Below are positions 40,612-51,721 of a stretch of DNA of 64,000 nt, piece by piece. The notes beneath the pieces are model-generated. The model did no database searches, had not been told where the DNA came from, and worked only from the letters and a program-made list of their open reading frames with translations. The position numbers were made by a program, and so were the translations under genes. The stretch's first letter is position 1; every line of letters starts with the position of its first letter. Source of the DNA: Desmodesmus armatus (taxonomy: Eukaryota; Chlorophyta; Chlorophyceae; Sphaeropleales; Scenedesmaceae); NCBI GenBank assembly GCA_007449985.2, contig VIIQ02000587.1:62001-126000 (forward strand), in the 5' to 3' direction.

Positions 40612-42840
40612 TCAATGACCGCCAAGTAAGGCAGCGTGGGGCCATCACACCTTACAAGCCCACATGGGTGCGCATCCTGGCGGTTGCTTCTGCCATCGCT
40701 TGTCTTGCTGGTGGAGCAGTCAATTTGACCCGGGCAGGTCAGGTGTTTGAAGTGAAGCTCCAGTACTTCAACACTGTGTTCAAAGACCAGCAGCAGCTGA
40801 GCGAGCCTTCCGCCACGTTTGTTTCGAGGTGGTATGATCGCTTCCGTGAGAGCGGTGATGTAGATGATGCTCCTAAGACTGGCCGGCCCCCTAAGATCCC
40901 TGATGATCAGGCCAAACAGGCTGCAGCAATCATCAGCGCGGGGTATACTGCGGAGGTCCCCGTGCGTGGGCAGCTGCTGCAACAGCACAAGTACTTTCGT
41001 ACTGTGCCCGAGGCCATAGCCCATGAAGATGCACTGCGCATCATCACCAGCACTTACGACGCAACCCCCACACAGCTGCTGAATGCCATTCACCGTGTTG
41101 CGCCTGAGCTGGTGCAGCGCCGTGTTACGTTCAGGCACAGGCTGTCAGATTCGGAGAAAGCACACCGGCAGCGTGTGGCGACTGACTTGTTGGCACTGCA
41201 TCACACTGACCCCACCCTCATCCCCCGCATGGTGTTTGTTGATGAGACAACCATTCAAACCCACGGGCTCAAGAAAGATCATGTTGTAGTGTGGGTGAAT
41301 GGGAGTGACCCTGGCTTTCACGATTATCATGGTGTGCCGGGGAAATCTTGGGATCCGGTCAAGGTGCATGTCATTGCTGCTGTCTCTGCCCACCCAGCCT
41401 ATGACAGCACGCGCGGTCTGGTGTACGTCGAGTTCACAACCGGCACTACTGACATCAGGCGCAGGATCAACAAGCGGCTGGATGGGTCAACAACAGTACC
41501 AAACTTCAAGTACACAGTGAGTGCGTTACTTCTTGCTAATGAGTATGCTGCCAGCTGGACCCCATGACAGTAGCAGGTTGGTGTTGACGCCAACTAGGGC
41601 TTGGATGTAAGGTAGGCTTTGACTTTGATAGCACACCTGCTGGCAAGCATAGGCGGGGCTTAGCACAATGCCCACAAAACCCTGACCAGCTGTCAGGGTT
41701 GCAGCCACCAGATCTTGGCTGTTCAAATCAGCAGCATGTATGCGCACCAAGGTGGCCCCTTGTTCAAGGGCACTCAGGGCTTGGCCAAAATCTGCCTGCA
41801 GCACATCTGTGGAGGTGTAGCGGTACATGCCTCTCCAGTGCACACATCCATCCACCTGAACATAGTAGCCAAACACATAGTTGTAGAAGTCGCTGCTTTG
41901 GTGCCAGTACGGCGGTACTACCTGATGCATGAACTGCTGATCCACATCACGCTGCCACACCACAGCAATGAAGCCTTGCTCTGTGGCGCATGGCTTGCAC
42001 ACACCATCCCGCTCTGGTTTCCCACCACCAACCATGCACAGCCTGCAGATCAGGGCCCCTGCCTGGCTTAGGGTTTTGGGGGTTGCCATGCGGTAGTGGC
42101 ACCTCCCAGGGCAGCACCCCTCACACTTCACCACCACCTTCACCCCCTCTGTACTGTTGTAGATCATCAGTGGCTCAGCGCGTCCTGCCACTACTGCTGG
42201 CACTTCATAGTCCCACAGGTTCACATGGCTGTTCAGGTGCTCTGCGCGCTCTATGGCTATGCGCAACCGCTGATACAGCTTGCCGCTGCCCATCCTTGCT
42301 GCCCTTCTCCTGCAGACAAAAGCCAAGGGAGACATAGCAGCATCCACCACAGCTGAGGAGTTTGAAGACAACCTGTGGCTGATCGTGCACGACTTCAAAC
42401 AGAAGACACAGCAGTGGCCTGTGCTGAGCTTTGACAACGTGGCGATCCAGAAGGCAGTCAATGTCAGTAACCTGCAGTATGCGCAGGGGGAGGAGGGAAA
42501 GGAGGTTTTCAGTTTGGACAAAGACCTGAATAAGGTTGATTTGCCCACCTATTCACCAGACATGAATAGGGCAATTGAGCATGTGTTTGGCAATGTGAAG
42601 CCGCGTGTGCGTGGGGCGATATATAGCGCTGAACAGGACTTCAGCAAGCCAGCAGAGCTGCAGAGGGTGGTGCTCAAAATTTTCAAGGATTTGCCAAAGG
42701 GGTCAGTGAAGGCTGACACCAAGGGCCTGCCCTTGTTGTGGCGCGTGCTCAGCACACCTGAGGGGACTGTGTTTGAGGACCCCCCGGGGCACCGCCATGT
42801 TGGAACTGGGGGTGGTTATCCGCCCGCCCGGTACACCTGA
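40612..42840 (+). CDS. Tc1/mariner-like transposase, array unit 1 (one intron, 5' end unresolved)
   Basis: Exon A 40612..41516 (after a CTGCAG acceptor; frame open from 40557 without an ATG, so a first exon is missing) and exon B 42316..42840, joined in phase 0 (GTGAGT donor, CTGCAG acceptor). Features: helix-turn-helix SRWYDRFRESGDVDD, linker PKTGRPPKI, first catalytic Asp in MVFVDETTIQTHG, second Asp in VLSFDNVAIQKA, and acidic C-terminal motif LPTYSPDMNRAIEHVFGNVK. This is the IS630-Tc1-mariner fold. The second Asp and the Glu of IEHVFG are 47 residues apart, longer than the usual 34-41. The 799-nt intron separates the first two catalytic residues and contains the antisense ORF 41526-42293. 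TGTAA follows at 42954. All catalytic acids are present, so it may be functional. Confidence 0.82.
41526..42293 (-). CDS. Intron-nested antisense ORF: Cys-rich plus restriction-endonuclease-like features, unit 1
   Basis: A 255-residue ORF on the strand opposite the transposase. The first sensible ATG (42293) and the stop (41526) fall 23 and 9 nt inside the transposase intron (41517-42315), so it fills the intron without touching coding exons. Two Cys clusters (CEGCCPGRC, then CRLCMVGGG and CKPC) look like a zinc ribbon. Further on, YYVQVDGCVHWRG, a conserved-looking Asp (LQADFG), then GATLVRIHAADL resemble the core of DUF559/Vsr-type PD-(D/E)XK nucleases (beta strand-DG-x-x-H ... G-x-x-x-VRI..D). 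The family assignment is tentative because it rests on eye alignment. If correct, it could be a homing-type or accessory nuclease. Identical copies occur in units 2 and 3. Confidence 0.55.
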   Translation of the reverse strand: MGSGKLYQRLRIAIERAEHLNSHVNLWDYEVPAVVAGRAEPLMIYNSTEGVKVVVKCEGCCPGRCHYRMATPKTLSQAGALICRLCMVGGGKPERDGVCKPCATEQGFIAVVWQRDVDQQFMHQVVPPYWHQSSDFYNYVFGYYVQVDGCVHWRGMYRYTSTDVLQADFGQALSALEQGATLVRIHAADLNSQDLVAATLTAGQGFVGIVLSPAYACQQVCYQSQSLPYIQALVGVNTNLLLSWGPAGSILISKK

Positions 42841-42850
42841 TTCAGTAAAA

Positions 42851-43261
42851 TCATGGCCACTGCCATGCAGTCCTGCTCACTGTGTGGCTTGAATTTTTGG
42901 GGTGTTGCTGGTGATGTTTGTAGCTGCCCTTGTGGAGTGCTTCCTTTCGCTGTTGTAACATAAGCTGTTGCTGCTGTTGTACTGCTGCAGTACGCATGTG
43001 CATTGTACTGGACATGCAGCTCATTGCTTGTGTTGCATGCTGACTGCATAAGAGCATGCAGAGTGGTGCATTTTTGCCCTGTGGAGTGATTAGTGTGGGC
43101 ATTTCCAGCAGTGCATGCTTCAGGCGTTGCACGCGTGCGTCTGGGCCGACAGCCTGTACAGCTGGCACAATTGCTGCAAACTTCATCAGGGGTGCCAGCT
43201 GCTGAGGCAGCATAAAACGCTTCTTCGTTGTCTTTACTACACAGCAGCACCTTTGTACCAC
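42851..43261 (-). CDS. Uncharacterised Gln-rich ORF convergent with the transposase, unit 1
   Basis: A minus-strand frame of 136 codons ending 11 bp from the transposase stop. It reads LPQQLAPLMKFAAIVPAVQA, then ARVQRLKHALLEMP, a Gln-rich stretch and a basic tail. The first in-frame codon is GTG, so upstream exons are likely; a candidate segment at 43440-43520 reads FLEQRDMLGALWRIQLSGD. I do not recognise the family. It may be a second protein of the mobile unit. Confidence 0.4.
   Translation of the reverse strand: MVQRCCCVVKTTKKRFMLPQQLAPLMKFAAIVPAVQAVGPDARVQRLKHALLEMPTLITPQGKNAPLCMLLCSQHATQAMSCMSSTMHMRTAAVQQQQQLMLQQRKEALHKGSYKHHQQHPKNSSHTVSRTAWQWP
42954..42958 (+). terminator. TGTAA polyadenylation signal of the transposase, unit 1
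   Basis: TGTAA 114 nt after the transposase stop, inside the convergent minus-strand ORF. Repeated at 47184 and 51414. Confidence 0.45.
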
Positions 43262-43439
43262 ACATGTTGGGTTGTGCTCAGGGTGGTAATGGGGCAGTTA
43301 CCAGGTCAGGCAGTTTTTGTGCTGAATTGCATGTCACTTGCAAATGCACACCCAAGCAGTATCCCGAAACACTACTGCTACCAAAACACGCAGCTGGGCC
43401 GGGCAGTTTTCCAATGTGTGCCCTGCAGGCTGCACACCT

Positions 43440-44040
43440 GACTTGATCATTTTGGAAGGATCACCAGACAACTGAATTCTCCACAGCGCACCAAGCATGT
43501 CACGCTGCTCGAGAAAGTTTGACAATGATGCAAGTAATACACCAGAAATGCTCGCATTCAGTCCGAGTTACTTACGTGTTGACTCAACCTCAATACGACA
43601 CACTCGCAAGCACCGGCAAAGCACCAGTGCAATTGGAAAGAGTAAATGGACATATCTCAACGTGCGCAATCCGTTGGTAACGTCGCTGCCCGCAATCGTC
43701 GCCAGTGGAACACCACAGCAGGTCCAGCCTGTCACCATCTGCTGGGCTGAGTCAGTCAAAGGCTCAATCTCGTCCCGCAGCCCGTCCGCATCGGCCCCAC
43801 CTAGGTTCCAAACAATTGCTTGTGACTAGTGCTTACAGCAGCAGGCACAGGACATGCCCAGGGAGACACCCACCTGCAGCTGGACCCAGTGACAGCACGA
43901 AATTCACCAGCTGCTGCTGCTATGCCTGAGAAAAGGAGGGCTCTTGTGGGTGAGTTCTGCATGCACAGAGGAGGGATGTCTGTTAAAACAGCTCCCACTT
44001 GGAATGGTTGCCTATCCAGCAAAGTCAACTCTCGCCGCCA
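43440..44040. other. 3' part of the array unit, coding status unresolved
   Basis: Minus-strand segments here look coding (for example GADADGLRDEIEPLTDSAQQ near 43740-43800, and FLEQRDMLGALWRIQLSGD near 43500), but I could not join them in phase through plausible splice sites. Repeated in units 2 and 3. Confidence 0.3.
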
Positions 44041-44841
44041 GTACCCCCAGAAAGTATTCTAGATCACTGTGTAACACACATGTCAAAAGTGCCACTAGCA
44101 CTCAGAGCTGGGAGACCCTGGGCTTGGGGGGCCAGCATGATTTGTCAAGACAAGTGCAGTGCTGTACCTGGCCTCGCCTCTGCTCAGCAGCTGACTAGCA
44201 AGGTAGAAACAAGGGGGTGCTGAAAATGGGGGTGCTGCCGAAAACGACGCAGCAGCACAGGCAGTGGCCTGATGGGGCAACTGTCGTCAACAATGGTCAC
44301 GACTGACACCAAGCAGCGTGCTGTCAGTGCAGAACAAAACGTCTGATGCGTTCAGAGTAGCTGCCGAAATAGCGGACTGCAGCCCTGCAGCAGCAACCTT
44401 GAATGCTAACTGCCATCTGCAGGGTCTTAGACCCCCACCACTGTGTGCAGCGCAGCACCGCACACGCAGCACCAAGGCCCCAGTCCGTAAAAAGAATGTA
44501 CCCTGGAAGCAGCAGATTGGGCCCTGCTGCACCATACTGAAAGCACCGTTTGAGCAGCAGTCAAACTGAGAGGCGTGCGGAGACCCCCTGCTAAAGTGAA
44601 GCACCAGCTGCCCTACCTTCTCCCAAAAGTATAGTTTCATAGTCCGAAACTAAGTTTGTACTTTTGCTTCTCACTCGCCGCCTGTGCTGGGGACCGAGAA
44701 TACTTGTTGGGCTAGGTGTAGTTGGTCAAAGTCTGGTCAAACTAAGTTGACCGTTATAACAGTGGTGCCATAGCATGTAGTGGTGGGTGGGCTATAAGAG
44801 TACACTGAAGTTTCTATCGCCCACCCTCCCTGTGCCTGCAG

Positions 44842-47070
44842 TCAATGACCGCCAAGTAAGGCAGCGTGGGGCCATCACACCTTACAAGCCCACATGGGTG
44901 CGCATCCTGGCGGTTGCTTCTGCCATCGCTTGTCTTGCTGGTGGAGCAGTCAATTTGACCCGGGCAGGTCAGGTGTTTGAAGTGAAGCTCCAGTACTTCA
45001 ACACTGTGTTCAAAGACCAGCAGCAGCTGAGCGAGCCTTCCGCCACGTTTGTTTCGAGGTGGTATGATCGCTTCCGTGAGAGCGGTGATGTAGATGATGC
45101 TCCTAAGACTGGCCGGCCCCCTAAGATCCCTGATGATCAGGCCAAACAGGCTGCAGCAATCATCAGCGCGGGGTATACTGCGGAGGTCCCCGTGCGTGGG
45201 CAGCTGCTGCAACAGCACAAGTACTTTCGTACTGTGCCCGAGGCCATAGCCCATGAAGATGCACTGCGCATCATCACCAGCACTTACGACGCAACCCCCA
45301 CACAGCTGCTGAATGCCATTCACCGTGTTGCGCCTGAGCTGGTGCAGCGCCGTGTTACGTTCAGGCACAGGCTGTCAGATTCGGAGAAAGCACACCGGCA
45401 GCGTGTGGCGACTGACTTGTTGGCACTGCATCACACTGACCCCACCCTCATCCCCCGCATGGTGTTTGTTGATGAGACAACCATTCAAACCCACGGGCTC
45501 AAGAAAGATCATGTTGTAGTGTGGGTGAATGGGAGTGACCCTGGCTTTCACGATTATCATGGTGTGCCGGGGAAATCTTGGGATCCGGTCAAGGTGCATG
45601 TCATTGCTGCTGTCTCTGCCCACCCAGCCTATGACAGCACGCGCGGTCTGGTGTACGTCGAGTTCACAACCGGCACTACTGACATCAGGCGCAGGATCAA
45701 CAAGCGGCTGGATGGGTCAACAACAGTACCAAACTTCAAGTACACAGTGAGTGCGTTACTTCTTGCTAATGAGTATGCTGCCAGCTGGACCCCATGACAG
45801 TAGCAGGTTGGTGTTGACGCCAACTAGGGCTTGGATGTAAGGTAGGCTTTGACTTTGATAGCACACCTGCTGGCAAGCATAGGCGGGGCTTAGCACAATG
45901 CCCACAAAACCCTGACCAGCTGTCAGGGTTGCAGCCACCAGATCTTGGCTGTTCAAATCAGCAGCATGTATGCGCACCAAGGTGGCCCCTTGTTCAAGGG
46001 CACTCAGGGCTTGGCCAAAATCTGCCTGCAGCACATCTGTGGAGGTGTAGCGGTACATGCCTCTCCAGTGCACACATCCATCCACCTGAACATAGTAGCC
46101 AAACACATAGTTGTAGAAGTCGCTGCTTTGGTGCCAGTACGGCGGTACTACCTGATGCATGAACTGCTGATCCACATCACGCTGCCACACCACAGCAATG
46201 AAGCCTTGCTCTGTGGCGCATGGCTTGCACACACCATCCCGCTCTGGTTTCCCACCACCAACCATGCACAGCCTGCAGATCAGGGCCCCTGCCTGGCTTA
46301 GGGTTTTGGGGGTTGCCATGCGGTAGTGGCACCTCCCAGGGCAGCACCCCTCACACTTCACCACCACCTTCACCCCCTCTGTACTGTTGTAGATCATCAG
46401 TGGCTCAGCGCGTCCTGCCACTACTGCTGGCACTTCATAGTCCCACAGGTTCACATGGCTGTTCAGGTGCTCTGCGCGCTCTATGGCTATGCGCAACCGC
46501 TGATACAGCTTGCCGCTGCCCATCCTTGCTGCCCTTCTCCTGCAGACAAAAGCCAAGGGAGACATAGCAGCATCCACCACAGCTGAGGAGTTTGAAGACA
46601 ACCTGTGGCTGATCGTGCACGACTTCAAACAGAAGACACAGCAGTGGCCTGTGCTGAGCTTTGACAACGTGGCGATCCAGAAGGCAGTCAATGTCAGTAA
46701 CCTGCAGTATGCGCAGGGGGAGGAGGGAAAGGAGGTTTTCAGTTTGGACAAAGACCTGAATAAGGTTGATTTGCCCACCTATTCACCAGACATGAATAGG
46801 GCAATTGAGCATGTGTTTGGCAATGTGAAGCCGCGTGTGCGTGGGGCGATATATAGCGCTGAACAGGACTTCAGCAAGCCAGCAGAGCTGCAGAGGGTGG
46901 TGCTCAAAATTTTCAAGGATTTGCCAAAGGGGTCAGTGAAGGCTGACACCAAGGGCCTGCCCTTGTTGTGGCGCGTGCTCAGCACACCTGAGGGGACTGT
47001 GTTTGAGGACCCCCCGGGGCACCGCCATGTTGGAACTGGGGGTGGTTATCCGCCCGCCCGGTACACCTGA
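44842..47070 (+). CDS. Tc1/mariner-like transposase, array unit 2
   Basis: Exons 44842..45746 and 46546..47070, displaced by exactly 4230 bp from unit 1 with identical translation in both exons. Same intron, same catalytic residues, and same missing 5' exon. Confidence 0.82.
45756..46523 (-). CDS. Intron-nested antisense nuclease-like ORF, unit 2
   Basis: Identical to the unit 1 ORF at 41526-42293: 255 residues within the transposase intron 45747-46545. Confidence 0.55.
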   Translation of the reverse strand: MGSGKLYQRLRIAIERAEHLNSHVNLWDYEVPAVVAGRAEPLMIYNSTEGVKVVVKCEGCCPGRCHYRMATPKTLSQAGALICRLCMVGGGKPERDGVCKPCATEQGFIAVVWQRDVDQQFMHQVVPPYWHQSSDFYNYVFGYYVQVDGCVHWRGMYRYTSTDVLQADFGQALSALEQGATLVRIHAADLNSQDLVAATLTAGQGFVGIVLSPAYACQQVCYQSQSLPYIQALVGVNTNLLLSWGPAGSILISKK

Positions 47071-47080
47071 TTCAGTAAAA

Positions 47081-47491
47081 TCATGGCCACTGCCATGCAG
47101 TCCTGCTCACTGTGTGGCTTGAATTTTTGGGGTGTTGCTGGTGATGTTTGTAGCTGCCCTTGTGGAGTGCTTCCTTTCGCTGTTGTAACATAAGCTGTTG
47201 CTGCTGTTGTACTGCTGCAGTACGCATGTGCATTGTACTGGACATGCAGCTCATTGCTTGTGTTGCATGCTGACTGCATAAGAGCATGCAGAGTGGTGCA
47301 TTTTTGCCCTGTGGAGTGATTAGTGTGGGCATTTCCAGCAGTGCATGCTTCAGGCGTTGCACGCGTGCGTCTGGGCCGACAGCCTGTACAGCTGGCACAA
47401 TTGCTGCAAACTTCATCAGGGGTGCCAGCTGCTGAGGCAGCATAAAACGCTTCTTCGTTGTCTTTACTACACAGCAGCACCTTTGTACCAC
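47081..47491 (-). CDS. Convergent Gln-rich ORF, unit 2
   Basis: Identical to the unit 1 ORF at 42851-43261. Unknown family, 5' end unresolved. Confidence 0.4.
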   Translation of the reverse strand: MVQRCCCVVKTTKKRFMLPQQLAPLMKFAAIVPAVQAVGPDARVQRLKHALLEMPTLITPQGKNAPLCMLLCSQHATQAMSCMSSTMHMRTAAVQQQQQLMLQQRKEALHKGSYKHHQQHPKNSSHTVSRTAWQWP

Positions 47492-49071
47492 ACATGTTGG
47501 GTTGTGCTCAGGGTGGTAATGGGGCAGTTACCAGGTCAGGCAGTTTTTGTGCTGAATTGCATGTCACTTGCAAATGCACACCCAAGCAGTATCCCGAAAC
47601 ACTACTGCTACCAAAACACGCAGCTGGGCCGGGCAGTTTTCCAATGTGTGCCCTGCAGGCTGCACACCTGACTTGATCATTTTGGAAGGATCACCAGACA
47701 ACTGAATTCTCCACAGCGCACCAAGCATGTCACGCTGCTCGAGAAAGTTTGACAATGATGCAAGTAATACACCAGAAATGCTCGCATTCAGTCCGAGTTA
47801 CTTACGTGTTGACTCAACCTCAATACGACACACTCGCAAGCACCGGCAAAGCACCAGTGCAATTGGAAAGAGTAAATGGACATATCTCAACGTGCGCAAT
47901 CCGTTGGTAACGTCGCTGCCCGCAATCGTCGCCAGTGGAACACCACAGCAGGTCCAGCCTGTCACCATCTGCTGGGCTGAGTCAGTCAAAGGCTCAATCT
48001 CGTCCCGCAGCCCGTCCGCATCGGCCCCACCTAGGTTCCAAACAATTGCTTGTGACTAGTGCTTACAGCAGCAGGCACAGGACATGCCCAGGGAGACACC
48101 CACCTGCAGCTGGACCCAGTGACAGCACGAAATTCACCAGCTGCTGCTGCTATGCCTGAGAAAAGGAGGGCTCTTGTGGGTGAGTTCTGCATGCACAGAG
48201 GAGGGATGTCTGTTAAAACAGCTCCCACTTGGAATGGTTGCCTATCCAGCAAAGTCAACTCTCGCCGCCAGTACCCCCAGAAAGTATTCTAGATCACTGT
48301 GTAACACACATGTCAAAAGTGCCACTAGCACTCAGAGCTGGGAGACCCTGGGCTTGGGGGGCCAGCATGATTTGTCAAGACAAGTGCAGTGCTGTACCTG
48401 GCCTCGCCTCTGCTCAGCAGCTGACTAGCAAGGTAGAAACAAGGGGGTGCTGAAAATGGGGGTGCTGCCGAAAACGACGCAGCAGCACAGGCAGTGGCCT
48501 GATGGGGCAACTGTCGTCAACAATGGTCACGACTGACACCAAGCAGCGTGCTGTCAGTGCAGAACAAAACGTCTGATGCGTTCAGAGTAGCTGCCGAAAT
48601 AGCGGACTGCAGCCCTGCAGCAGCAACCTTGAATGCTAACTGCCATCTGCAGGGTCTTAGACCCCCACCACTGTGTGCAGCGCAGCACCGCACACGCAGC
48701 ACCAAGGCCCCAGTCCGTAAAAAGAATGTACCCTGGAAGCAGCAGATTGGGCCCTGCTGCACCATACTGAAAGCACCGTTTGAGCAGCAGTCAAACTGAG
48801 AGGCGTGCGGAGACCCCCTGCTAAAGTGAAGCACCAGCTGCCCTACCTTCTCCCAAAAGTATAGTTTCATAGTCCGAAACTAAGTTTGTACTTTTGCTTC
48901 TCACTCGCCGCCTGTGCTGGGGACCGAGAATACTTGTTGGGCTAGGTGTAGTTGGTCAAAGTCTGGTCAAACTAAGTTGACCGTTATAACAGTGGTGCCA
49001 TAGCATGTAGTGGTGGGTGGGCTATAAGAGTACACTGAAGTTTCTATCGCCCACCCTCCCTGTGCCTGCAG

Positions 49072-51300
49072 TCAATGACCGCCAAGTAAGGCAGCGTGGG
49101 GCCATCACACCTTACAAGCCCACATGGGTGCGCATCCTGGCGGTTGCTTCTGCCATCGCTTGTCTTGCTGGTGGAGCAGTCAATTTGACCCGGGCAGGTC
49201 AGGTGTTTGAAGTGAAGCTCCAGTACTTCAACACTGTGTTCAAAGACCAGCAGCAGCTGAGCGAGCCTTCCGCCACGTTTGTTTCGAGGTGGTATGATCG
49301 CTTCCGTGAGAGCGGTGATGTAGATGATGCTCCTAAGACTGGCCGGCCCCCTAAGATCCCTGATGATCAGGCCAAACAGGCTGCAGCAATCATCAGCGCG
49401 GGGTATACTGCGGAGGTCCCCGTGCGTGGGCAGCTGCTGCAACAGCACAAGTACTTTCGTACTGTGCCCGAGGCCATAGCCCATGAAGATGCACTGCGCA
49501 TCATCACCAGCACTTACGACGCAACCCCCACACAGCTGCTGAATGCCATTCACCGTGTTGCGCCTGAGCTGGTGCAGCGCCGTGTTACGTTCAGGCACAG
49601 GCTGTCAGATTCGGAGAAAGCACACCGGCAGCGTGTGGCGACTGACTTGTTGGCACTGCATCACACTGACCCCACCCTCATCCCCCGCATGGTGTTTGTT
49701 GATGAGACAACCATTCAAACCCACGGGCTCAAGAAAGATCATGTTGTAGTGTGGGTGAATGGGAGTGACCCTGGCTTTCACGATTATCATGGTGTGCCGG
49801 GGAAATCTTGGGATCCGGTCAAGGTGCATGTCATTGCTGCTGTCTCTGCCCACCCAGCCTATGACAGCACGCGCGGTCTGGTGTACGTCGAGTTCACAAC
49901 CGGCACTACTGACATCAGGCGCAGGATCAACAAGCGGCTGGATGGGTCAACAACAGTACCAAACTTCAAGTACACAGTGAGTGCGTTACTTCTTGCTAAT
50001 GAGTATGCTGCCAGCTGGACCCCATGACAGTAGCAGGTTGGTGTTGACGCCAACTAGGGCTTGGATGTAAGGTAGGCTTTGACTTTGATAGCACACCTGC
50101 TGGCAAGCATAGGCGGGGCTTAGCACAATGCCCACAAAACCCTGACCAGCTGTCAGGGTTGCAGCCACCAGATCTTGGCTGTTCAAATCAGCAGCATGTA
50201 TGCGCACCAAGGTGGCCCCTTGTTCAAGGGCACTCAGGGCTTGGCCAAAATCTGCCTGCAGCACATCTGTGGAGGTGTAGCGGTACATGCCTCTCCAGTG
50301 CACACATCCATCCACCTGAACATAGTAGCCAAACACATAGTTGTAGAAGTCGCTGCTTTGGTGCCAGTACGGCGGTACTACCTGATGCATGAACTGCTGA
50401 TCCACATCACGCTGCCACACCACAGCAATGAAGCCTTGCTCTGTGGCGCATGGCTTGCACACACCATCCCGCTCTGGTTTCCCACCACCAACCATGCACA
50501 GCCTGCAGATCAGGGCCCCTGCCTGGCTTAGGGTTTTGGGGGTTGCCATGCGGTAGTGGCACCTCCCAGGGCAGCACCCCTCACACTTCACCACCACCTT
50601 CACCCCCTCTGTACTGTTGTAGATCATCAGTGGCTCAGCGCGTCCTGCCACTACTGCTGGCACTTCATAGTCCCACAGGTTCACATGGCTGTTCAGGTGC
50701 TCTGCGCGCTCTATGGCTATGCGCAACCGCTGATACAGCTTGCCGCTGCCCATCCTTGCTGCCCTTCTCCTGCAGACAAAAGCCAAGGGAGACATAGCAG
50801 CATCCACCACAGCTGAGGAGTTTGAAGACAACCTGTGGCTGATCGTGCACGACTTCAAACAGAAGACACAGCAGTGGCCTGTGCTGAGCTTTGACAACGT
50901 GGCGATCCAGAAGGCAGTCAATGTCAGTAACCTGCAGTATGCGCAGGGGGAGGAGGGAAAGGAGGTTTTCAGTTTGGACAAAGACCTGAATAAGGTTGAT
51001 TTGCCCACCTATTCACCAGACATGAATAGGGCAATTGAGCATGTGTTTGGCAATGTGAAGCCGCGTGTGCGTGGGGCGATATATAGCGCTGAACAGGACT
51101 TCAGCAAGCCAGCAGAGCTGCAGAGGGTGGTGCTCAAAATTTTCAAGGATTTGCCAAAGGGGTCAGTGAAGGCTGACACCAAGGGCCTGCCCTTGTTGTG
51201 GCGCGTGCTCAGCACACCTGAGGGGACTGTGTTTGAGGACCCCCCGGGGCACCGCCATGTTGGAACTGGGGGTGGTTATCCGCCCGCCCGGTACACCTGA
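49072..51300 (+). CDS. Tc1/mariner-like transposase, array unit 3
   Basis: Exons 49072..49976 and 50776..51300, displaced 8460 bp from unit 1 with identical translation. Same features as unit 1. Confidence 0.82.
49986..50753 (-). CDS. Intron-nested antisense nuclease-like ORF, unit 3
   Basis: Identical to the ORFs at 41526-42293 and 45756-46523. Lies inside the transposase intron 49977-50775. Confidence 0.55.
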   Translation of the reverse strand: MGSGKLYQRLRIAIERAEHLNSHVNLWDYEVPAVVAGRAEPLMIYNSTEGVKVVVKCEGCCPGRCHYRMATPKTLSQAGALICRLCMVGGGKPERDGVCKPCATEQGFIAVVWQRDVDQQFMHQVVPPYWHQSSDFYNYVFGYYVQVDGCVHWRGMYRYTSTDVLQADFGQALSALEQGATLVRIHAADLNSQDLVAATLTAGQGFVGIVLSPAYACQQVCYQSQSLPYIQALVGVNTNLLLSWGPAGSILISKK

Positions 51301-51310
51301 TTCAGTAAAA

Positions 51311-51721
51311 TCATGGCCACTGCCATGCAGTCCTGCTCACTGTGTGGCTTGAATTTTTGGGGTGTTGCTGGTGATGTTTGTAGCTGCCCTTGTGGAGTGC
51401 TTCCTTTCGCTGTTGTAACATAAGCTGTTGCTGCTGTTGTACTGCTGCAGTACGCATGTGCATTGTACTGGACATGCAGCTCATTGCTTGTGTTGCATGC
51501 TGACTGCATAAGAGCATGCAGAGTGGTGCATTTTTGCCCTGTGGAGTGATTAGTGTGGGCATTTCCAGCAGTGCATGCTTCAGGCGTTGCACGCGTGCGT
51601 CTGGGCCGACAGCCTGTACAGCTGGCACAATTGCTGCAAACTTCATCAGGGGTGCCAGCTGCTGAGGCAGCATAAAACGCTTCTTCGTTGTCTTTACTAC
51701 ACAGCAGCACCTTTGTACCAC
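51311..51721 (-). CDS. Convergent Gln-rich ORF, unit 3
   Basis: Identical to the ORFs at 42851-43261 and 47081-47491. Confidence 0.4.
   Translation of the reverse strand: MVQRCCCVVKTTKKRFMLPQQLAPLMKFAAIVPAVQAVGPDARVQRLKHALLEMPTLITPQGKNAPLCMLLCSQHATQAMSCMSSTMHMRTAAVQQQQQLMLQQRKEALHKGSYKHHQQHPKNSSHTVSRTAWQWP

Noticed and set aside
40584..41138. 184-codon minus-strand ORF opposite transposase exon A (and its copies)
   Set aside because: It overlaps the conserved transposase frame and has no recognisable feature; it is a shadow.
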